Source: Promethearchaeota archaeon
GTDB lineage: Archaea > Asgardarchaeota > Lokiarchaeia > Sigynarchaeales > SOKP01
Reading direction: 5' to 3'
Length of the DNA: 5,270 nucleotides
Assembly: GCA_016839655.1 (NCBI GenBank)
Contig: JAEOTW010000160.1
Coordinates: forward strand, 1-5,270
How positions within the stretch are numbered: position 1 is the stretch's first letter; each line of letters opens with the position of its first letter. This document shows, piece by piece, positions 1-5,255 of this stretch. Position numbers and translations under genes: made by a program. A model generated the notes under the pieces. The model worked only from the letters and a program-made list of their open reading frames with translations. It was not told the origin of the DNA and did not search any database.

Positions 1-1095
1 TAAATCCTCAACTTCTCCAGTTAAAACTCCACCCTGTATTGAAGCACCCATCGCGACACACTCCATTGGATCAATACTGCGTTCTGGTGTTTTTCCTAAT
101 AAGTCTTCGAACTTTTTCTGAATAACTGGCATTCTTGTTGGTCCACCAACTAGAATAATTTTGTCTATCTCTCCTCTGGCCATTCCCGCATCTCTTAAAG
201 CTTTTAAGATTGATGTGTCTAATCTCTTTAATACCGGATCAATTAGTTGTTCTAATTTTGCTCGAGTAAGTGCAATATTAAGATGTTTAGGACCCTCACT
301 TGTCGCAGTGATATATGGTAAGTTTATATCAGTTGTAATCGATGTAGATAACTCAATTTTAGCCTTTTCTGCGGCTTCCCGAACTCTTTGCATTGCCATT
401 GAATCTCCTTTTAAATCTACACCTTCATTTTTCTGAAATTCTGATATAAGATAATCAACAAGGATCTTATCCATATCTGTTCCTCCTAATTGAGTATCTC
501 CTGCTGTGGAAATCACTTCAAATACTTGATTATCCATCTCCATTATGGTAACATCAAAAGTACCGCCGCCAAGATCTAATACTGCGATTTTTAGTCGAGC
601 ATTCTTCTTATCCAAACCATAAGCTACCGCTGCGGCAGTTGGTTCGTTAATCAAACGTTTAACATTTAATCCCGCGATCCTTCCCGCATCCTTAGTAGCT
701 TGTCTTTGGTTATCGTTAAAATAAGCTGGTACAGTGATAATAGCATCAGTAACTTCTTCCCCTAGATAAGCACTAGCATCTTCCTTGATCTTTCTAAGAA
801 TCATAGCAGAAATTTCTTGAGGAGAATATTCTTTTCCATCAATTTTTACTTTGTAAGATGTACCCATCTTTCTCTTTATTGCTGTAATTGTACGATCAGG
901 GTTTGAAATCGCTTGTCTTCGTGCGGGTTCTCCAACTAATCTCTGACCATCTTTCGTAAAAGCAACCACAGAAGGGAATGCTTTTCCTCCTAAGGTTAAA
1001 CCCTCAGCACTAGGAATAATTGTTGGCTTGCCTCCAACTAATACTGCTGCTGCTGAATTTGACGTTCCTAAGTCAATTCCTATTATTTTCGCCAT
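1..1095 (-). CDS. dnaK: DnaK (Hsp70) molecular chaperone, N-terminal ATPase domain, cut by the window's left edge
   Basis: Cytosolic ATP-driven chaperone that binds exposed hydrophobic stretches of unfolded proteins, working with DnaJ and GrpE. The 365 codons present cover nearly all of the nucleotide-binding domain. Visible motifs are phosphate-1 ([10 protein letters not shown], residues 5-14), a conserved Lys in AIKRK (74), connect-1 (NEPTAAA, 150-156), phosphate-2 ([10 protein letters not shown], 174-183), a Thr in GDTQLGG (201) matching the E. coli autophosphorylation Thr, and the adenosine motif (LVGGPTRMP, 315-323). The interdomain linker, substrate-binding domain and stop lie beyond position 1. 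The proteobacterial insert expected near residues 82-90 is absent, and LGGTDMD replaces LGGEDFD, as in archaeal-type and related DnaKs. The ATG at 1095 is fixed by the family N-terminus ([10 protein letters not shown]) and by a Shine-Dalgarno site five bases upstream. It lies 65 nt downstream of grpE on the same strand, which is the usual operon order. A dnaJ gene might follow off the window. Confidence 0.97.
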   Translation of the reverse strand, partial: MAKIIGIDLGTSNSAAAVLVGGKPTIIPSAEGLTLGGKAFPSVVAFTKDGQRLVGEPARRQAISNPDRTITAIKRKMGTSYKVKIDGKEYSPQEISAMILRKIKEDASAYLGEEVTDAIITVPAYFNDNQRQATKDAGRIAGLNVKRLINEPTAAAVAYGLDKKNARLKIAVLDLGGGTFDVTIMEMDNQVFEVISTAGDTQLGGTDMDKILVDYLISEFQKNEGVDLKGDSMAMQRVREAAEKAKIELSTSITTDINLPYITATSEGPKHLNIALTRAKLEQLIDPVLKRLDTSILKALRDAGMARGEIDKIILVGGPTRMPVIQKKFEDLLGKTPERSIDPMECVAMGASIQGGVLTGEVEDL

Positions 1096-1100
1096 ATTTC

Positions 1101-1107
1101 ATCACTC
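1101..1107 (-). promoter_or_regulatory. Shine-Dalgarno site of dnaK
   Basis: On the minus strand GAGTGAT ends five bases before the ATG. Its GTGAT core pairs with the conserved 3' end of 16S rRNA (anti-SD region GATCACCTCC). This gives dnaK its own ribosome binding site within the grpE-dnaK transcript. Confidence 0.55.
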
Positions 1108-1160
1108 TTTTTTAATTTTAATTTAATATTTTTTTAATTTTTCATTTTTTATTTTAAATT
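1108..1160 (-). other. AT-only grpE-dnaK spacer
   Basis: The spacer is almost entirely A and T and, read in the direction of transcription, is A-rich, not T-rich. It therefore does not look like an archaeal U-tract terminator after grpE, and read-through into dnaK is likely. A/T boxes such as TTTAAAATAAAAAA (about 1142-1156) could act as an additional dnaK promoter, but in sequence this AT-rich that cannot be separated from background. Confidence 0.35.
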
Positions 1161-1829
1161 TTATAATTTTGATTTTTTTGATATTTTGACCATTGCTGGC
1201 CTTAACACTTTATCTTTTACAAAATAACCTTTAGTTATTTCTTCTAATATCGTATTTTCAGGGAGATCATCTCGACCTTCCTCAACTATTACTGCTTCAT
1301 GTTTATATGGATCAAATTTCTCACCTTCCGAATTCATTGGTTTAACTCCTTCCTCAGTAAGTAATTTTTCAAACTTCTTCACGATTATTTCAAAACCGTT
1401 CTTAATTCCATCCATGTTTTCAAGCACTTTTAGTAAGTTTAATGCTCTTATTAAATCATCATAGTGATCAATTAACTTCTTTAAAATAGCTTCCATAACA
1501 TATTCTCGATACCTACCATTTTCTCGCTCTGAACGCTTCTTATAGTTCTCAAAATCAGCGCGTACGCGTAAAAGGGAATTCATAAATTTCTCCTTTTCCT
1601 CTATCAGTTCTTTGAATTTACGACCATCGTCCTTCATATCATCCATTTCCTTAAGTAATCGATCATTTTGAGTCTTTACTTTCTTGTGCTCTTCCACTAA
1701 TGCCTCATACTTCTCCGCTTTTATTTTAAGCCGATCGAAATCACTTCTTGATAGTGAAATTTGATTTGATGCCCTACGCGGAGAACCACGTTGACTCGGA
1801 AATCTATCAAAATAGTCTTCAAATACCAT
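1161..1829 (-). CDS. grpE: GrpE nucleotide-exchange factor for DnaK
   Basis: Homodimeric cytosolic co-chaperone that opens the DnaK ATPase domain to release ADP and reset the chaperone cycle. With the ATG at 1829 it is 222 aa, a normal length with a fairly long N-terminal helix. Residues 1-27 look disordered and basic. Residues about 28-96 are a charged heptad-type coiled coil ending in the family motif RADFENYKKR (90-99). Residues about 108-158 form the helical bundle. The C-terminal beta-wing carries the GrpE signature FDPYKHEA (172-179) and GYFVKDKVLRPAMVKI (201-216), which contacts DnaK. The frame stays open to a TTG at 1871 that would add 14 residues. The ATG is preferred because GGGAGAT lies just upstream of it, while no Shine-Dalgarno sequence precedes the TTG. 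It is probably the first gene of the operon with dnaK. Confidence 0.95.
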   Translation of the reverse strand: MVFEDYFDRFPSQRGSPRRASNQISLSRSDFDRLKIKAEKYEALVEEHKKVKTQNDRLLKEMDDMKDDGRKFKELIEEKEKFMNSLLRVRADFENYKKRSERENGRYREYVMEAILKKLIDHYDDLIRALNLLKVLENMDGIKNGFEIIVKKFEKLLTEEGVKPMNSEGEKFDPYKHEAVIVEEGRDDLPENTILEEITKGYFVKDKVLRPAMVKISKKSKL

Positions 1830-1838
1830 AGGTCTTAT

Positions 1839-1845
1839 ATCTCCC
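1839..1845 (-). promoter_or_regulatory. Shine-Dalgarno site that favours the grpE ATG at 1829
   Basis: GGGAGAT on the minus strand lies nine bases before the ATG (the GGAG core is eleven bases away, slightly long). The alternative TTG at 1871 is preceded only by A/T runs. This decides the start used for grpE. Confidence 0.45.
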
Positions 1846-1950
1846 AATTCTATTCTATAATTATAATTCAATTTTTTAATTTTTTTGAGTGTTAAACCCC
1901 ATTTTATTAATGTAATGTTTGATTGTCAAGGCCAACTTTACATCAACATG

Positions 1951-1963
1951 TTATTATATAAGT
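1951..1963 (-). promoter_or_regulatory. candidate TATA box of the grpE-dnaK operon
   Basis: ACTTATATAATAA on the minus strand is a good match to an archaeal TATA box and is preceded by TTAATA, which could act as a BRE. Transcription would start about 25 bases further on, near 1925-1930, giving a leader of roughly 100 nt before the grpE ATG. The core is nearly palindromic, so it could also serve plus-strand transcription towards position 2026. No CIRCE element is present. Assigned by resemblance only. Confidence 0.35.
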
Positions 1964-2025
1964 ATTAACTGACATATTTAAAGGTTGTGGTTTTACAAAA
2001 TAAAGGAGAACTGAGGGGGAGGAGT

Positions 2026-2058
2026 GTGAAATTAGCAAAGAAGAAAATCTTTTTTTGA
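2026..2058 (+). other. possible 10-codon ORF or decayed gene start behind a strong ribosome binding site
   Basis: The purine-rich tract ending in GGGGAGGAG just before a GTG at 2026 is the strongest Shine-Dalgarno-like sequence in the window. The frame reads VKLAKKKIFF and stops at 2056-2058, right after a run of seven T. Removing one T from that run would extend the frame to about 26 codons (stop at TAG 2108-2110) with a basic start and a hydrophobic stretch, as in a signal or anchor peptide. It could be a leader peptide, a frameshifted remnant or chance. The product is not recognised. Confidence 0.15.
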
Positions 2059-2264
2059 AAAAATAAATGTTAAATACAAATTTGCTTTAATTTCTTTTTC
2101 TTTAATTTAGATTAGGAATTCAGAGTTGGTTGAGATTTTATCAAGTGAATATCTATTTAAATTCGAGATCGCTGCCTATTGTTCAATGGGTCTATTAATT
2201 CCTGCGTTAATATTACAGATAAAAAGTCATAATTATCCCAAGAGGTCATTGAGGAGGGAATATT

Positions 2265-2342
2265 ATGAATTTGTTTTATATAATAAAAGCAAGAAACTGT
2301 GTACCACAGAAATATGAGGATTTTTGCTTTACAAATCATTAA
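2265..2342 (+). CDS. possible small protein, 25 aa, unknown function
   Basis: An ATG at 2265 follows GAGGAGGG (2251-2258), leaving seven bases between the GGAGG core and the start, which is near-ideal Shine-Dalgarno geometry. The frame reads MNLFYIIKARNCVPQKYEDF followed by five more residues and TAA. It has a short hydrophobic N-terminus and two cysteines (residues 12 and 21). It lies about 200 bases before the first radical SAM gene on the same strand. Because SPASM-type radical SAM enzymes often act on small peptides, a precursor role can be imagined, but nothing in the sequence shows it. It could equally be the start of a truncated gene, since the ribosome binding site is better than the ORF itself. 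Confidence 0.25.
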   Translation: MNLFYIIKARNCVPQKYEDFCFTNH

Positions 2343-2343
2343 A

Positions 2344-2357
2344 ATACAATATTGTAT
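2344..2357. repeat. 14-bp perfect palindrome
   Basis: ATACAATATTGTAT is perfectly self-complementary, starting two bases after the stop of the possible 25-codon ORF and about 190 bases before the first radical SAM gene. It has the size of a dimeric repressor operator. A palindrome of A/T with one C/G pair can occur by chance in DNA this AT-rich, and the other array members do not carry it within the window. Confidence 0.3.
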
Positions 2358-2401
2358 AATAAATATGTAATTTAAAAAACATAATCTTTTAATCCTATAC
2401 T

Positions 2402-2438
2402 ATTAATCTCTTTCCTTTAAAAAAATAATATGTGCTCA
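2402..2438 (+). repeat. repeat block U, first copy
   Basis: These 37 bases are identical to 5219-5255, and the similarity continues weakly to about 2452 through a shared CTTAGCA. The block contains TTTAAAAAAATAATA (2416-2430), which could be a TATA-type promoter element, with transcription predicted near 2450 and a leader of about 95 bases before copy 1. It stands upstream of copy 1 and again at the right end of the window, but not between copies 1 and 2 or between copies 2 and 3. Confidence 0.85.
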
Positions 2439-2460
2439 TAAGCCTTAGCAGTAAATTAAG

Positions 2461-2544
2461 ACAAACATTTAATTATGTTTAATTCTTCAATTTCTTTATA
2501 GCATTTTTCTTAGACATAATTTAGTATTTTTTATAATATCTATT
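2461..2544 (+). repeat. repeat block P, upstream region of radical SAM copy 1
   Basis: This block aligns with 3576-3661 in front of copy 2, with few substitutions and a 2-base length difference, and its last part aligns with 4711-4737 in front of copy 3. It contains TTTATAGC (2495-2502), which could be a TATA box giving a leader of about 20 bases. No Shine-Dalgarno sequence precedes any of the radical SAM starts, unlike the chaperone genes, which fits short-leader or leaderless transcripts. The promoter role is inferred from position and conservation. Confidence 0.75.
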
Positions 2545-3456
2545 ATGCGAAATCCGCAATATAATGCTTGGTTGCAGTTGGTTACTTCATATCAATGTAA
2601 TTTAGAGTGTGACTACTGTATTGTTGGAAAAAGATACTCAACAGAAATATTTACAAAGACTTATAACATTAATATTTCTGCTTTAAAAAATATCTTTAAC
2701 GATTCAAATAAGATTTATAGAATTAATATTACAGGCGGAGAACCTTTTTTAGCTCCAAATATAGTTGAAGCTTGTATTGAATTAACAAAAAAACACTTCC
2801 TTGGTTTTAATTCTAACTTTACATCGAAAAAAGTAAAAGAATTCGCTGAAAAAATTGAACCTAAAAAGGTTAATTTTATTATAGCCTCATGTCACATTAA
2901 AGAATTAGAAAGATTGAATTTATTAAATAGATATATTGATAATTTTTTATTATGCAAAAACAGAGGATTTAATATTGGGGCTATGGAAATTGGATATCCC
3001 CCACTTTTGAATGAGGTCGATAACTATAAAAAATTTTTTTTAGAAAAGGGAATTGATTTAACCTTTTCCCCATATATTGGAGACTATAAAGGAAAATTTT
3101 ACCCTGATTCCTATAGTGAAGAAGAACTTAAGATTTTTGGCTTAAAAAAAAAGGATATTGAAGTGTTTCACCAATATGGAAATTTATGTAATGCAGGGTA
3201 TAATGTTGGTATAATTAATCCAAATGGAGATATCACTTATTGTTTTCAAATTACAAAATCTCTTGGAAACATCTATGAAGGAATTAAATTTAATGATAAA
3301 TTACTAAGGTGTCCATTTAAGTTTTGTTCATGCCCTATGAATATTTATGATCCTTACCTTTTGAGAAAAGCAAAAAGTGAAGTTGCCTCTTATAATACTA
3401 AATGGTTTCACCTTTTTAAGCATAGAATTCTCTCTAAATTTCAATCTCAAAAATAA
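2545..3456 (+). CDS. radical SAM protein with compact SPASM-like C-terminus, array copy 1
   Basis: Predicted cytosolic iron-sulfur enzyme that cleaves S-adenosylmethionine reductively to start radical chemistry; its substrate is unknown. The SAM-cluster motif CNLECDYC (CX3CX2C, Cys18, 22, 25) lies close to the N-terminus and is followed by TGGEP (63-67), typical of the radical SAM partial barrel. ASCHIKELER (114-123) and GYPP (150-153) are shared with copy 2. The C-terminus has Cys215-X12-Gly-X4-Cys233, exactly the opening of a SPASM domain, then LGNIYEG and Cys256-X4-Cys261-X-Cys263. This gives five auxiliary cysteines where a full SPASM domain has seven, so one auxiliary cluster (twitch-like) is more likely than two. 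At 303 aa it is shorter than typical SPASM maturases (about 370 or more). The start is the ATG at 2545; the upstream ATG used by copy 2 is ATA here. No recognised partner gene lies nearby. Confidence 0.9.
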   Translation: MRNPQYNAWLQLVTSYQCNLECDYCIVGKRYSTEIFTKTYNINISALKNIFNDSNKIYRINITGGEPFLAPNIVEACIELTKKHFLGFNSNFTSKKVKEFAEKIEPKKVNFIIASCHIKELERLNLLNRYIDNFLLCKNRGFNIGAMEIGYPPLLNEVDNYKKFFLEKGIDLTFSPYIGDYKGKFYPDSYSEEELKIFGLKKKDIEVFHQYGNLCNAGYNVGIINPNGDITYCFQITKSLGNIYEGIKFNDKLLRCPFKFCSCPMNIYDPYLLRKAKSEVASYNTKWFHLFKHRILSKFQSQK

Positions 3457-3582
3457 GAATTTATATAATTTCGGAAGAAGTAAAACAGTTTAATCCTATT
3501 TTATCAATTAATCGATCTATATTAAGCCTAACAAAGTTTTGAAATTAAAAAGTCCGATATTTATCAAAATGCTTAACAAAGA
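3422..3582 (+). repeat. repeat block D, first copy (3' end and downstream of copy 1)
   Basis: The block aligns without gaps to 4974-5134, at a constant offset of 1552 bases. It starts inside the last codons of copy 1 and ends where block P of copy 2 begins. Positions 3509-3573 match 5061-5125 over 65 bases with a single mismatch (3547), better than the coding copies match each other. TTTATATAA at 3460-3468, just after the stop codon, is a canonical-looking archaeal TATA box kept in both copies. Confidence 0.85.
3460..3468 (+). promoter_or_regulatory. conserved TATA-box-like element after copy 1
   Basis: TTTATATAA is identical in both block D copies. Transcription would begin near 3490, immediately before the most conserved part of the block. 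It could drive a small RNA or a leader of about 160 bases for copy 2. The core is palindromic, so the direction is not certain. Confidence 0.35.
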
Positions 3583-3652
3583 TTTAATTATGGTTAATTC
3601 TTCAATTTATCTATAGCATTCTTTCACTAGACATAATTTGGAATTTTTTATA
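3576..3652 (+). repeat. repeat block P, upstream region of copy 2
   Basis: This is the counterpart of 2461-2544, following directly on block D with no block U between. CTATAGC (3611-3617) replaces TTTATAGC of the first copy as the possible TATA element, giving a leader of about 15 bases. The relation is visible up to and through the start codon region. Confidence 0.75.
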
Positions 3653-4678
3653 ATGTCTAATTTGCGAAATCCAGAATATGATGCTTGGTTGAACTTGATT
3701 GCTTCATATCAATGTAATTTAGAATGTAATTACTGTATTGCTGGAATAAGATACGTATCAGAAATATTTACAAAAACTGATAACATTAATATTTCTGCTT
3801 TAAAAAATACTCTTAATGATTCAAATAAGATTTATAGAATTACTTTTTCAGGTGGAGAACCTCTTTTAGTTCCAAATATAGTTGAACTTTGTAGTGAATT
3901 AACAAAAAAACACTTCATTGGTTTAACTACTAATTTGACATCTAAAAAAGTAAAAGATTTTGCTGAAAAAATTAATCCTGAAAGGGTTTTATCTATTGTA
4001 GCTTCATGCCACATTAAAGAATTAGAAAGATTGAATTTATTAAGTAGATACATTGATAATTTTTTATTATGTAAAAACAGAGGATTTACTATTTGGGCTA
4101 TTGAAGTTGGATATCCCCCACTTTTGAAAGAGGTCGATAAATATAAAAAATATTTTTTAGAAAAGGGAATTGATTTAACATTTTGCCCTTATATGGGCAC
4201 ATATAAAGGAAAAATTTACCCTGATTCCTATAGTGAAAATGAAGTTAAGATTTTGGGGCTAAGAGAAAAGGATATTAACCGGTTTTACCAATATGGAAAA
4301 TTATGCAATGCAGGGTATAATGTTGGTATAATTAATCCAAATGGAGATATCACTTATTGTTCTTTCATTAATAAATCTCTTGGAAACATCTATGAAGGAA
4401 TTAAATTTAATGATAAATTAATAAGGTGTCCCTTTAAGTTTTGCAATTGCCCTGTGAATATGTATGATCCTTACCTTTTCAGAAAAGCGATAAGTGAAGT
4501 TGGCCCTTATGATGCAGAATGGATTCAACCTTTTAAATGTAGAATTAAAGAATATATGAAAAATTTATTTTTTGAAAGGAAACAAAACTATCTAATAGAT
4601 AGCACTAGAAAATTAATCATCGAAAAATTTATGAGAAATAAATTTTCTCGTAAATATCTTTTTAAATATTGGATTTAA
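3653..4678 (+). CDS. radical SAM protein with compact SPASM-like C-terminus, array copy 2
   Basis: Paralogue of copy 1, about three quarters identical over the first 295 residues by eye, with the same predicted radical SAM chemistry and unknown substrate. CNLECNYC (Cys21, 25, 28) and SGGEP (66-70) mark the SAM-binding barrel. Cys218-X12-Gly-X4-Cys236 and Cys259-X4-Cys264-X-Cys266 form the SPASM-like part. Every catalytic-type cysteine of copy 1 is kept, which argues for selection on both genes. The chosen ATG (3653) starts MSNLRNP. A TTG at 3638 would add five residues, and a TTG at 3662 sits where copy 1 has its ATG. After about residue 297 the protein departs from copies 1 and 3 and carries a roughly 43-residue lysine/arginine-rich tail ending in FKYWI, so the 3' end was probably exchanged by recombination. 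It lies 196 bases after copy 1, separated by blocks D and P. Confidence 0.9.
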   Translation: MSNLRNPEYDAWLNLIASYQCNLECNYCIAGIRYVSEIFTKTDNINISALKNTLNDSNKIYRITFSGGEPLLVPNIVELCSELTKKHFIGLTTNLTSKKVKDFAEKINPERVLSIVASCHIKELERLNLLSRYIDNFLLCKNRGFTIWAIEVGYPPLLKEVDKYKKYFLEKGIDLTFCPYMGTYKGKIYPDSYSENEVKILGLREKDINRFYQYGKLCNAGYNVGIINPNGDITYCSFINKSLGNIYEGIKFNDKLIRCPFKFCNCPVNMYDPYLFRKAISEVGPYDAEWIQPFKCRIKEYMKNLFFERKQNYLIDSTRKLIIEKFMRNKFSRKYLFKYWI

Positions 4679-4710
4679 CATCATTAAGGATGGATTTAAA
4701 ATAATATATT

Positions 4711-4737
4711 ACTGGACATAATTTGGTATTTTTTATG
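4711..4737 (+). repeat. truncated block P in front of copy 3
   Basis: Only the last part of block P is present, beginning at ACTGGACATAATTTGG and matching 3626-3652. The upstream half with the possible TATA box is replaced by the end of copy 2 and a short spacer containing AATAATATATTA (4700-4711), which might substitute as a promoter. Copy 3 starts only 59 bases after copy 2 ends, so it might also be read through from copy 2. Confidence 0.6.
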
Positions 4738-5008
4738 ATGTCTAATTTGCGAAATCCACAATATGATGCTTGGTTGTTCTTAGTTACTTCATATCAATGT
4801 AATTTAGAGTGTGATTATTGTGTTGCGGGATTTGTGCGCAACCTGGTGATGTGTAATGAACCATTAGAATTATATATAAGAACTTATCACATTAATATTT
4901 CTGCTTTAAAAAATATTCTTAATGATTCAAATAAGATTTATAGAATTAATTGAATGGATTCAATGTTTTAAAAATAGAATTCTCTTTAGATTTCAATATC
5001 AGAAATAA
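4738..5008 (+). pseudogene. radical SAM gene remnant, array copy 3, with large internal deletion
   Basis: The start matches copies 1 and 2 (MSNLRNPQYDAW, then CNLECDYC). The ATG at 4738 is the homologous start, with another ATG directly before it at 4735. After the cysteine motif it has a divergent segment about seven codons longer than in the other copies, then rejoins them at INISALKN. The frame ends at TGA 4951-4953, exactly at a junction: relative to copy 1, about 671 nt (2728-3398) are missing, including the GGEP motif and all SPASM-like cysteines. Downstream, in the shifted frame, 4955-5008 still encodes WIQCFKNRILFRFQYQK and a TAA, matching the last 17 codons of copy 1. A short peptide of about 71 residues with an intact CX3CX2C could still be made, but it lacks the rest of the barrel and is unlikely to be an active enzyme. 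Confidence 0.9.
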
Positions 5009-5134
5009 TTATTTATATAATTTTGGAAGAAGTAAAATAGTCTAATCTTATCTCATCAAATAATCGATCTATATTAAGCCTAACAAAGTTTTGAAATTTA
5101 AAAGTCCGATATTTATCAAAATGCTCAATAAAGA
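4974..5134 (+). repeat. repeat block D, second copy (after copy 3)
   Basis: Ungapped counterpart of 3422-3582, including the conserved TATA-like TTTATATAA (5012-5020) and the 65-base segment 5061-5125 with one mismatch. Similarity fades after about 5134, where an A-run and a hairpin follow instead of block P. Its presence shows that the 3' end of copy 3 came from the same unit type as copy 1. Confidence 0.85.
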
Positions 5135-5139
5135 AAAAA

Positions 5140-5168
5140 AAAATGAAAAATCTAAATTTTTTCATTTT
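5140..5168 (+). terminator. A/T hairpin, possible terminator or cruciform
   Basis: An 11-bp perfect inverted repeat (AAAATGAAAAA at 5140-5150, TTTTTCATTTT at 5158-5168) encloses a 7-base loop. The T-rich right arm could serve as a U-tract terminator for plus-strand transcripts of the array, and the A-rich left arm does the same for the minus strand. The stem has only one G/C pair, so as RNA structure it is weak. Confidence 0.35.
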
Positions 5169-5218
5169 AACGTGTATACCAAAAGAATCTAAATAAAAAT
5201 GTTACTAAAACCTTTTTA

Positions 5219-5255
5219 ATTAATCTCTTTCCTTTAAAAAAATAATATGTGCTCA
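5219..5255 (+). repeat. repeat block U, second copy at the right edge
   Basis: Identical over 37 bases to 2402-2438, which stands 107 bases before the start of copy 1, and followed by a diverged CTTAGCA segment as there. The stretch 5169-5218 between the hairpin and this block is AT-rich and shows no gene. By analogy another array member should start roughly 90 bases beyond the window. Confidence 0.85.

Larger units (their letters stand above)
1872..2544. other. long intergenic region without a convincing full-length gene
   Basis: The region separates the leftward chaperone operon from the rightward radical SAM array. It contains the grpE promoter (left), a purine-rich tract with a strong ribosome binding site (2003-2028), a somewhat less AT-rich stretch with a possible 25-codon ORF (about 2100-2342), a palindrome (2344-2357), and repeat blocks U and P (from 2402). 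No tRNA, rRNA or CRISPR structure was seen. The two frames of about 60 codons overlapping on opposite strands around 2126-2339 have no family resemblance and are not called. Confidence 0.6.

Noticed and set aside
161..436. 91-codon plus-strand frame
   Set aside because: It lies antisense inside dnaK, whose minus-strand protein is unmistakable; a shadow frame.
1829..1871. 14-residue N-terminal extension of GrpE from a TTG start
   Set aside because: No Shine-Dalgarno sequence precedes the TTG, while a GGGAGAT lies before the downstream ATG; not fully excluded.
1887..1895. GAGTGTTAA resembling half of a CIRCE heat-shock operator
   Set aside because: The required partner half at nine bases' distance is missing and one base differs from the consensus.
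2126..2339. Two overlapping frames of about 60 codons on opposite strands
   Set aside because: The plus-strand one starts with TTG and lacks a Shine-Dalgarno sequence, neither resembles a known family, and both could arise by chance. The shorter ORF at 2265 has better start signals.
2388..2398. TTTAATCCTAT shared with 3489-3499 in block D, hinting at a lost array member upstream of copy 1
   Set aside because: Eleven AT-rich bases alone are too short to separate from chance, and the surrounding sequence does not align convincingly.
3832..4053. 73-codon minus-strand frame
   Set aside because: Antisense to the conserved coding sequence of radical SAM copy 2; a shadow frame.
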